DNA from: UBA12202 sp002691725
GTDB taxonomy: Bacteria > Pseudomonadota > Alphaproteobacteria > Puniceispirillales > UBA1172
Direction of reading: 5' to 3'
DNA: 64,000 bases
Assembly: GCA_965660675.1 (NCBI GenBank)
Contig: CBFIAU010000011.1
Coordinates: 1-64,000 of the forward strand
The notes under the pieces are model-generated. The model had not been told where the DNA came from. It searched no databases and saw only the letters and a list, made by a program, of their open reading frames with translations. This document shows positions 53,191 to 61,031 of the stretch, in pieces; position 1 is the first letter of the stretch, and every line of letters begins with the position of its first letter. The position numbers were made by a program, and so were the translations under genes.

Positions 53191-54237
53191 CTATATGGCT
53201 TGCGATTGAGGGTATGTGGATGTGGTAAAATACGGCATGACGTCTTCGGCAAAGGCTTGCAACGCATCAAGAGTTTCATTGGCGGCAAGCCCAAAATTAG
53301 GATTGATAATAACCCGATCAATCCCTAATTCTGCATAAGGCGCAAGTTTGTCTATAACCTCTTGCGGGGTGCCGATTAGCAAACTTTCCGCCAGCTCATC
53401 TTTTGGTGTTCGTGACGGCATCGGCGTAATCATACCGTGATCAACATGTCCAGGCCCCAGAAAAATATTATCAAAGCGGCCATAATAATGATGCGCGGCA
53501 GCAATCTTTCGCTGTTTTTCCGATTCGTTTTTAGCGATATGGCCAACCCGAGATAAGGTTAAAGTTGGCATATCATGTGATGGTTTACATTCGGCTTTAC
53601 CCCGATTAAAGGCATCAACCTGATCGACCAGCAACTGATGATTGCCTGATAAAGGCGTTGTCTGAATATGAAAGCCTTTTTTGGTGCAGCTATAAATGCC
53701 TTCAGGATTAAGCACCGCCATCATAATCGGCGGCCCCCCTGAACGGACTGGCCTTGGCATAATGGTGAGAGGATCAAACTGATACCATTTGCCATCCCAT
53801 GAGACTTCTTCTTCGGTCAACAGCGCTTGCAACACCGCCAGCGATTCATCAAATCGCTCACGTGTTTCGTCCATAGGTACACCCATCCTTTCCATCTCAT
53901 AAGGAAAAGCCCCTCGACCAAGGCCAAGCATCAATCGGCCTTCGCAAAAAATATCTGCAACAACAACCTCACCAGCATAAACCCGCATATCATGAAGCGG
54001 CAGAACCACAACTGATGTCATGATCTTGATCCGTGAGGTCAGGCTGGCAATTTTTACAGCAAAAGTAAGCGGCGCTGGCATCATGAGACAATTGACCAGA
54101 TGATGTTCGGTCACTGATACCGCCGCAAAGCCAAGCTGCTCAGCCAATTTGGCTTGATCAAGCATATCGCTGTAAACCTGATCACCACCATAGGATTTAT
54201 CAGGGTAATCAGCGGAAAGTTGTATGCAGAAATCCAT
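53191..54237 (-). CDS. LLM class flavin-dependent oxidoreductase
   Basis: Bacterial luciferase-like monooxygenase (348 residues, TIM barrel, FMNH2-dependent). VSVTEHH near residue 42, the LGLGRGAFPYE region near 110 and LLIGTPQEVIDKLAPY near 298 are typical. First gene of the minus-strand run, with AAGGA eight bases before the ATG and three 17-bp repeats just upstream. It probably starts the pathway by oxygenating the substrate. Substrate unknown. Confidence 0.9.
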   Translation of the reverse strand: MDFCIQLSADYPDKSYGGDQVYSDMLDQAKLAEQLGFAAVSVTEHHLVNCLMMPAPLTFAVKIASLTSRIKIMTSVVVLPLHDMRVYAGEVVVADIFCEGRLMLGLGRGAFPYEMERMGVPMDETRERFDESLAVLQALLTEEEVSWDGKWYQFDPLTIMPRPVRSGGPPIMMAVLNPEGIYSCTKKGFHIQTTPLSGNHQLLVDQVDAFNRGKAECKPSHDMPTLTLSRVGHIAKNESEKQRKIAAAHHYYGRFDNIFLGPGHVDHGMITPMPSRTPKDELAESLLIGTPQEVIDKLAPYAELGIDRVIINPNFGLAANETLDALQAFAEDVMPYFTTSTYPQSQAI

Positions 54238-54250
54238 TATAATATCCTTG

Positions 54251-54301
54251 TTCGTTCAAATAACCTGTTTGTTCAAATAACCTGCTTGTTCAAATAATAA
54301 G
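54251..54301 (-). repeat. three 17-bp tandem repeats in the leader of the catabolic run
   Basis: Units at 54251, 54268 and 54285 follow YTTGTTCAAATAACCTG on the plus strand. They begin 14 bases upstream of the monooxygenase start codon. They might be regulator-binding sites or slippage products. Confidence 0.85.
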
Positions 54302-54465
54302 TGACCTGATTTTATGACTGTTCTGTATATTCATACATGTAGGATAGGCATTAATGCTTTATCAAATCAATCATTAGATAACTTTGATGCATGAAAATAG
54401 TGTTTTTTTAAGAAAAATGAATTACCATCACATAGCTATTCACTTCAGAGAAATCATTCTGTTCC

Positions 54466-55347
54466 ATGTCACATAATAAAGCTATTGCTATCATTCTATT
54501 AGGTGGCAGTTTTATGTCACTGGTTGGCCTTGTTATGCGGCTGATGGATGTTAATGATGGCATGATTATCCTGTTTTATCGGTCGATCAGCCTTTCTGCT
54601 GTGGTCATGATGGTGGCCTGTTTACGGCGGCGGGAAAGCCCCGTTACATTTCTTATCAAATTGGATAAAACAGACCTAGCCATGGGCGCGGCATTATCAT
54701 TAGCCTTCACGACCTATGTTTTTGCCATGCTCATGACATCCGTTGCGTCAACATTATTTATTCTGACCACTACCCCCTTTATGGCAGCTTTAATCGGTTG
54801 GATATGGATCAATGAAAGACCACATCCTTTCACTTGGATAGCCATGTTAGCGGCGCTGTTTGGGGTCGGGTTAATGCTCAGCGATGGCTTTGAGCTTGGC
54901 CGCACACAAGGCAATATAGTAGCGCTATTATCCGCATTCTTTTTTGCCGTCATGCTCGTATTGGCACGCCGAAGCCGCAAGGATGATGTTCTTGGCGGCA
55001 CCTTTCTTGGCGGCATTATCGCCTTTGGCTTAGCTGGATTATCGGCGATCAGTTTTGGCAATGGGCTTAGCATCGGTGGCCAAGATTTACTGTTAGCATT
55101 ATTTATGGGAGCCTTTACTATTGGTATAGGGATCGCGCTTGTCACGTGGGGCGCTCCCTATGTGCCAGCAGCAGAAGTTAGCCTTTTGGTATTAATCGAG
55201 TCTATTCTTGGGCCAATTTGGCCATGGCTATTTTTGGGTGAAGTCATGTCAACGCCAGAGATTATAGGCGGCGTTACCGTCATGGCGGCGGTGGCAGGAC
55301 TGGCGCTTTTAGGATCAGAGAAGCCAGCACAGGCACATTATAACTAA
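54466..55347 (+). CDS. EamA/DMT family transporter
   Basis: Ten-helix drug/metabolite-type transporter of 293 residues, with two EamA repeats. The C-terminal half has the SLLVLIESILGPIWPWLFLGE signature of the family. It is divergent from the LLM gene across a 228-base spacer with tandem repeats. It may serve the same pathway, but that is not shown by the sequence. Substrate unknown. Confidence 0.87.
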   Translation: MSHNKAIAIILLGGSFMSLVGLVMRLMDVNDGMIILFYRSISLSAVVMMVACLRRRESPVTFLIKLDKTDLAMGAALSLAFTTYVFAMLMTSVASTLFILTTTPFMAALIGWIWINERPHPFTWIAMLAALFGVGLMLSDGFELGRTQGNIVALLSAFFFAVMLVLARRSRKDDVLGGTFLGGIIAFGLAGLSAISFGNGLSIGGQDLLLALFMGAFTIGIGIALVTWGAPYVPAAEVSLLVLIESILGPIWPWLFLGEVMSTPEIIGGVTVMAAVAGLALLGSEKPAQAHYN

Positions 55348-55413
55348 CCCCTTGTTTCTGAGCGGCTGACCACCTATGTCAAAACTGTCAGCTAAATCAA
55401 AATTGAGATATCC

Positions 55414-56352
55414 ATGTCTATTCGTCCTATAAAAATGTCAAGCCAAGCCAAGCCGCATATTGAAGGCGCAGGGGTGCATTTGCACCGTGTTTTTGGGTTT
55501 GGCGAAACCGAACCCTTTGATCCGTTCTTGATGATGGATGATTTTCGCAACGATGATCCGGCACAATATCTTAATGGCTTCCCCTGGCACCCACATCGGG
55601 GCATTGAGACCATTACCTATGTGTTGAAGGGGAATGTTGAACATGGTGATAGTCTTGGCAATCGCGGCGTCCTCAGTGATGGTGATGTCCAATGGATGAC
55701 CGCAGGGTCAGGTATTATTCATCAAGAAATGCCAACCGGAAATGCCCAGGGGCAAATGCATGGATTTCAGCTATGGGCTAATTTGCCGAGCCATCAGAAA
55801 ATGACAACACCGCGCTATCAAGATATCAAATCCCCTGATATTACCAGCCTGACTGATGATGATGGCACGCATATTCGCGTCATTGCTGGCGATTATCGGG
55901 GCTATCACGGGCCTGTTGATGGCATTGATACAAGCCCTGGCTATCTCGACATAACAGTACCAGCCAATACCACCAAACGGTTTCCATTTGATACAAGGCG
56001 ACAAGGCTTTGCCTATATCTTTGAAGGCAGTGCTAGTTTTGCTGATGCTTCGCAGCCTTTTGGTGTCAATGTCGAAAAAGAGTTTATGGGGGAGGAGCTA
56101 AAAATCCGTGACCAATCAGGCAATCGCACTCTGGTTGTCTTTGGTGAGGGTGATGAGGTTGTGGTTACATCAGGTGAGTTTGGCGTCAGATTTCTGCTGA
56201 TATCTGGGGCGCCTCTACGCGAGCCTGTGGCATGGCATGGGCCGATTGTTATGAATACGCGGGATGAGCTGGTTGAGGCTTTTCAAGAGCTTAATAACGG
56301 CAAGTTCATCAAAGAAGGTGCCGAAGACTGGATTGGCAAAACGCGCAAATAA
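55414..56352 (+). CDS. pirin family protein
   Basis: Cupin-fold metal protein of 312 residues. Metal ligands of the pirin family are visible as H59 and H61 (PWHPHRG), H103 and E105 (IIHQE). The second cupin domain follows from about residue 170. Bacterial pirins include quercetinase-like enzymes and metabolic regulators; no choice is possible here. The gene ends exactly where the convergent glycosyltransferase gene ends. Confidence 0.92.
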   Translation: MSIRPIKMSSQAKPHIEGAGVHLHRVFGFGETEPFDPFLMMDDFRNDDPAQYLNGFPWHPHRGIETITYVLKGNVEHGDSLGNRGVLSDGDVQWMTAGSGIIHQEMPTGNAQGQMHGFQLWANLPSHQKMTTPRYQDIKSPDITSLTDDDGTHIRVIAGDYRGYHGPVDGIDTSPGYLDITVPANTTKRFPFDTRRQGFAYIFEGSASFADASQPFGVNVEKEFMGEELKIRDQSGNRTLVVFGEGDEVVVTSGEFGVRFLLISGAPLREPVAWHGPIVMNTRDELVEAFQELNNGKFIKEGAEDWIGKTRK

Positions 56353-57384
56353 TCACCTTAACAGCCTTATATAAATCGCCGAATATACAATCAGAAAAAT
56401 CACCACCGCCAGAGCGCAGATATGGCTGGATTGATAATAGCTAAATCCAATTAGCACCGGCAGAGCCGACATAGGCAGGATGATCGCCGTAGCACATGGA
56501 TTTGACCATGATCGCGGTATCCTGCCCTTCGATGCAATTTCTATACGGCGCATCAAAACGTGATGAAAATGCATCATATCTGGTCTTGTTGCGTCTGATT
56601 TTTTGTATATGCGGCGGAATATAGAATGAAGCATATCCATGGCTGGCCAGAAGACAATGAGCAAAATTGCCCATGCGGATACCTCTGGATGGCGTGCCTT
56701 TAATGCAATCAGGGATATGGCAATTAAAAATCCTAGAGAATAGGCGCCCGCATCTCCCATAAAAATCCGGCCAGTCGGATAATTGAGCATGAAAAATCCT
56801 AATACGGCCGAAAATATCAGCGTATTAAGAACAGCAATATTGGGCTCAGATACTTGATGGCTTAGGGCAATAATCGCCGCCGACATGATCAGTGTTTTGC
56901 CTGAGGCCAGACCATTAATCCCATCAATCATATTGATAGAATTGATCAATGTAACAATCGCCAGAATGGTGAACGCAATGCCAATAACGGGATAGCTTAA
57001 CAGCGTATTCACATACGGAAAATTAATCTCAGTTAACCAAATACCTGTAAAAAAGATGAATATCCCTGCTGATATTACCCCCAGACATAAGCGCAAATAG
57101 GGATGAATAGGGCGATGCACATCTTCACATATTCCAGCAATAAAAATAGGTAACAGCGCAAGCAACAACTCCCATTTAACAGGTATCACAACCATAAATA
57201 ACCCTGCAAAAATCGCAATAATAATGGCTAACCCGCCTAAGCGTGGGGTAGCGATTTTATGCGCGGCGCGTTTTTCTGACAGATGATGATCAGGCCTATC
57301 AAAGCGCCGTGATATGGCAACAATGACTATTGATATGAGAAAGCTCATTACAAGCGTTAACATAAATGGATTTGGTATATTCAT
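56353..57384 (-). CDS. polyprenyl-phosphate glycosyl-1-phosphate transferase (WecA/TagO-like)
   Basis: Inner-membrane GT4 enzyme with about ten helices that attaches a sugar-1-phosphate to undecaprenyl phosphate, starting O-antigen or other polysaccharide synthesis. HKIATPRLGG (42-51), the aspartate-rich loop CEDVHRP near 86-92, NMIDGINGLASG (151-162) and FMGDAGAYSLGF are the family motifs. 343 residues. Its stop abuts the pirin stop. It lies near UDP-sugar genes, supporting an envelope role. Confidence 0.9.
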   Translation of the reverse strand: MNIPNPFMLTLVMSFLISIVIVAISRRFDRPDHHLSEKRAAHKIATPRLGGLAIIIAIFAGLFMVVIPVKWELLLALLPIFIAGICEDVHRPIHPYLRLCLGVISAGIFIFFTGIWLTEINFPYVNTLLSYPVIGIAFTILAIVTLINSINMIDGINGLASGKTLIMSAAIIALSHQVSEPNIAVLNTLIFSAVLGFFMLNYPTGRIFMGDAGAYSLGFLIAISLIALKARHPEVSAWAILLIVFWPAMDMLHSIFRRIYKKSDATRPDMMHFHHVLMRRIEIASKGRIPRSWSNPCATAIILPMSALPVLIGFSYYQSSHICALAVVIFLIVYSAIYIRLLR

Positions 57385-57528
57385 ATTTTGTTACCAGTTT
57401 CTTAGAACAGATTTAAGATATCATACTCCGTTATCGGCATGTGATAAATTTTTGGTGACTAAATGATCATGAAATAATTACCCCGTCATGATCTATACGC
57501 TATCTCTTGTTTCTGATAGGTTCAGATC

Positions 57529-58548
57529 ATGATGTCATCTGCTCCTATCGTTGTTACTGGTGTCGCTGGATTTATAGGCTTTCATCTGACCAAGCGGCTG
57601 CTTCAAGATGGCCATAAGGTTGTGGGTGTTGATAGCCTGACCAGCTATTACAGCACAAAGCTCAAAGAAGACCGTTTAGCCCAGATAACGGATCAGCAAT
57701 TCCAGTTCCTGCATCTTGATCTGGCTGATCAGGATGCTGTGTTTTCCTGTTTTGATCAAGCCAAGCCAAACACCGTGGTCCATTTAGCCGCCCAGGCTGG
57801 CGTTCGCTATTCTATCGAAAACCCTGCCGCCTATATGGACAGCAATATGACAGGGTTTTTCCATATTCTTGAAGCCTGCCGCCAGCATCAGATTGAGCAT
57901 CTGGTCTATGCTTCCTCATCATCGGTATATGGCGCATCAACCGATTATCCGTTTTCTGAAAATCAACCTGTTAATCATCCGGTCAGTTTTTATGCCGCGA
58001 CCAAAAAAGCCAATGAAGCCATGGCACATTCTTATGCTCATCTTTATGGCTTGCCGTGTACAGGATTGCGGTTTTTTACCGTTTATGGCCCATGGGGGCG
58101 GCCAGATATGGCGTTATGGACGTTCAGCGACCGTATCATGAAAGGTGAGCCTATCCATGTCTATGGTGAAGGCGAGATGAGCCGTGATTTCACCTATATT
58201 GATGATATTATTGACGGCATGATCCGGTTGCTCCCGCTAGCACCAAAACCGAACCCTGATTGGGATAGCGCCAAACAGCATCAGGCAACAAGCTCAGCCC
58301 CTTGGCGCATCCTCAATATTGGCAATAATAACCCAACCGGGTTGGAGCATTTTATTGCTGTTCTGGAAGATGCTATCGGCATCAAAGCGATCAAAGAATA
58401 TCTGCCTATGCAGGATGGTGATGTTCGCCGCACTGCCGCCGATATCAGCGCCATTCATCAGCTAACCGGATTTACGCCAGCAACCAATATCGAAACAGGA
58501 ATACCAAAATTTGTTGAATGGTATCGCCGCTGGCATGGAAATTCGTAA
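57529..58548 (+). CDS. NAD-dependent epimerase, probably UDP-glucuronate 4-epimerase
   Basis: Extended short-chain dehydrogenase. GVAGFIG (11-17) binds NAD; S131 with Y155 and K159 (YAATK) are the catalytic residues. The VDSLTSYYSTKLKEDRL opening, RFFTVYGPWGRPDMA and the final 339-residue length match UDP-glucuronate 4-epimerases (LspL/Cap1J type) that make UDP-galacturonate. Together with galU and the phosphoglucomutase it supplies surface polysaccharide precursors. Confidence 0.9.
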   Translation: MMSSAPIVVTGVAGFIGFHLTKRLLQDGHKVVGVDSLTSYYSTKLKEDRLAQITDQQFQFLHLDLADQDAVFSCFDQAKPNTVVHLAAQAGVRYSIENPAAYMDSNMTGFFHILEACRQHQIEHLVYASSSSVYGASTDYPFSENQPVNHPVSFYAATKKANEAMAHSYAHLYGLPCTGLRFFTVYGPWGRPDMALWTFSDRIMKGEPIHVYGEGEMSRDFTYIDDIIDGMIRLLPLAPKPNPDWDSAKQHQATSSAPWRILNIGNNNPTGLEHFIAVLEDAIGIKAIKEYLPMQDGDVRRTAADISAIHQLTGFTPATNIETGIPKFVEWYRRWHGNS

Positions 58549-58625
58549 TTAATCCGTCTGATGATTGCAACATGCGGCAAAATTAGTGTATGAGGGTAAG
58601 TGCAATTAATTGATCGGGACAGCTT

Positions 58626-59531
58626 ATGTCAGCCACAATCACAAAGGCTATTTTTCCTGTTGGCGGACTTGGTACACGCTTCTTGCCAGCAACAAAATCC
58701 ATGCCTAAGGAAATGCTGCCAATCGTTGATAAACCGCTCATCCAATATGCAGTCGAGGAAGCAGCGGAAGCCGGTATTACAGAGTTTATTTTTGTTACTG
58801 GACGCGGCAAGGCAGCAATAGAAGATCATTTTGATCACTCAACCGAAATTGAAGATATATTAAAACAGCGCGGTAAAGAGAACGGTCTTGAAGCTGTTCG
58901 TGCGATGATGAAAACGCCAGGATCAGTGGCCTATATTCGTCAGCAAGAGCCAGCAGGTCTTGGCCATGCCATCTGGTGCGCGCGCCATTATATCAATGAT
59001 GAACCTGTTGCTGTGTTACTCGCTGATGATCTGATCAAGCCTGCGGCTGGCGGCAGTGGGTGCCTTAAGCAAATGGTTGAGGCATGGCAAGATCGAGGCG
59101 GTAACATGGTGGCGGCAATGGAAGTGCCAAAACAACAAACCTCATCATATGGTATTATCACGCCCGGAGCTTCTTTTGAGGTGTCACATAACGCATCAGA
59201 TGGCATCTTGACCGAAGTCAAAGGATTAGTTGAAAAACCCGAACCTGCTGACGCGCCATCAAGACTTGCTATTGTTGGCCGTTATATTCTTGAGCCTGGG
59301 GTGTTTGATGAACTCGAAAAGATGGAGCGCGGCGCCGGTGGTGAGATACAAATCACCGACTCACTGGCTCGCCGCATTGGCCATGCGCCTTTCTTCAGTC
59401 ATCAATTCACCGGCACGCGGTTCGATTGCGGGTCTAAATTAGGCTTCCTGCAAGCTAATATTTCCTATGCGTTATCACGCCCTGATCTCGCGGGTGACCT
59501 TGAGACTTGGCTTAAAGGTGTTGATCTGTGA
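58626..59531 (+). CDS. galU: UTP--glucose-1-phosphate uridylyltransferase
   Basis: Makes UDP-glucose from UTP and glucose-1-phosphate. GGLGTRFLPATKSMPKEMLP at the N-terminus is the nucleotide-binding signature, then QYAVEEAAEAG and LADDLI follow. 301 residues. The stop overlaps the start of the phosphoglucomutase gene (GTGA), so the two enzymes that make UDP-glucose from glucose-6-phosphate are coupled. Confidence 0.96.
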   Translation: MSATITKAIFPVGGLGTRFLPATKSMPKEMLPIVDKPLIQYAVEEAAEAGITEFIFVTGRGKAAIEDHFDHSTEIEDILKQRGKENGLEAVRAMMKTPGSVAYIRQQEPAGLGHAIWCARHYINDEPVAVLLADDLIKPAAGGSGCLKQMVEAWQDRGGNMVAAMEVPKQQTSSYGIITPGASFEVSHNASDGILTEVKGLVEKPEPADAPSRLAIVGRYILEPGVFDELEKMERGAGGEIQITDSLARRIGHAPFFSHQFTGTRFDCGSKLGFLQANISYALSRPDLAGDLETWLKGVDL

Positions 59532-60934
59532 TTACCCATCATTTTGATCCAACCATTTTGCGCGCCTATGATATTCGCGGCATTTTGGATGACAGTTTAA
59601 CAGCGGCTGATGCTTATGCCATTGGTGTTGGTTTTGCCGATATTATTCGCGCAAAATCTGGCCACAAGATTGTTATTGGCAGAGATGGACGTTTGTCTTC
59701 GCCCATGCTTGCCGAACATTTAAGCGAAGGATTAGTGGGTGGCGGCATGGACGTCACTGATATCGGCATCTCGCCAACGCCGATGTTATACTTTGCTGAT
59801 CGGATGTTTCAGGCTGATGGCGCTATTCAGATCACGGGCTCGCATAATCCTGCTAATTATAATGGCTTCAAAATGGTCATTGGCCACTTGCCTTTTTACG
59901 ATGCGGATATTGCCCAGCTTGGTCAAAATATGGCGCAAGGGGTTGAGCTGTCAGCAACAGGCAAAGGCAGCCTCAACCAAATCGACATTTCAGATCAATA
60001 TATAAGCGCCCTTAAAACCTATGCTGGTGATTTAAGCGGGCTTGGTCAGCCAGCATTAATTTGGGATTGCGGTAATGGCGCCACTGGCCCTGTTGTTGAT
60101 ATGCTAACAGGTGAATTACCCGGCCAGCACAAAGTTCTGTTTTCAGATATTGATGGCAATTTCCCCAATCATCATCCTGACCCTGTTGATCCGGCGACGT
60201 TACATTTGTTGCGGCAGGCGGTGGCAGATCATGACGCCATAATAGGGATTGGTTTTGATGGCGATGGTGATCGTATCGGGTTAATTGATGGCAAGGGGCG
60301 GCAAGTCGCTGGTGATGTGTTAACCGCTTATCTGGCGGAAGGGGTGTTGCGGCAGCATGCAGGCGCCAAGATTATCTTTGATGTCAAGTCTTCATCAGTC
60401 GCACTCGATTATGTCAGGTCTTTGGGTGGACAGCCCGAATTATGGAAAACTGGTCATAGCCATATGAAGATGCGGCTGAAAGAAACGGCGGCGCCTCTGG
60501 CTGGTGAGATGAGCGGTCATCTATTTATGGCAAATGATTGGTATGGGTTTGATGATGCGCTACTGGCGGCCGTTGCTGTGCTTAAAGAAATGGCGCAAAC
60601 AGGCCGCGATATTACCAGCTTTGTTGATAGATTGCCGCCTGTCTTTGCCACAGCAGAGCTTCGCATAGCATGTCAGGAAACCGAAAAATTCGCCCTCGTC
60701 GATGCGGTTGCGAAAGCGGCAAGATCAAACCCTGACCATGGCACCAGAGATGTTAATAATATTGATGGCATTAGGGTCACCACAGAGCAAGGCTGGTGGC
60801 TTATCCGGGCATCTAACACAGGCGCAGAATTGGTGGCACGCGCCGAAGGCCGCGACAAGTCAGCGCTGGAAATGCTTGAAGCAAATATCTATCAACGGCT
60901 TCGCTCCGCCGGATGGAAACCCGCAGCGAAATGA
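59528..60934 (+). CDS. phosphomannomutase/phosphoglucomutase
   Basis: Alpha-D-phosphohexomutase. The phosphoserine is S105 in TGSHNP, the metal loop is DGDGDR near 242-247, and the sugar-binding GEMSGH is near 328-333. The start is GTG, overlapping the galU stop by four bases. 468 residues fits the bifunctional AlgC/ManB type. It supplies glucose-1-phosphate to GalU. Confidence 0.93.
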   Translation: MITHHFDPTILRAYDIRGILDDSLTAADAYAIGVGFADIIRAKSGHKIVIGRDGRLSSPMLAEHLSEGLVGGGMDVTDIGISPTPMLYFADRMFQADGAIQITGSHNPANYNGFKMVIGHLPFYDADIAQLGQNMAQGVELSATGKGSLNQIDISDQYISALKTYAGDLSGLGQPALIWDCGNGATGPVVDMLTGELPGQHKVLFSDIDGNFPNHHPDPVDPATLHLLRQAVADHDAIIGIGFDGDGDRIGLIDGKGRQVAGDVLTAYLAEGVLRQHAGAKIIFDVKSSSVALDYVRSLGGQPELWKTGHSHMKMRLKETAAPLAGEMSGHLFMANDWYGFDDALLAAVAVLKEMAQTGRDITSFVDRLPPVFATAELRIACQETEKFALVDAVAKAARSNPDHGTRDVNNIDGIRVTTEQGWWLIRASNTGAELVARAEGRDKSALEMLEANIYQRLRSAGWKPAAK

Positions 60935-61031
60935 GCAGGATATGAAAAACAAGAAACAGAATTGCCACGGCAAGTCAGACTCGCTATAAGCATGACAATA
61001 AATATGCCTATCGCTAATAAGGGGGAAAATT

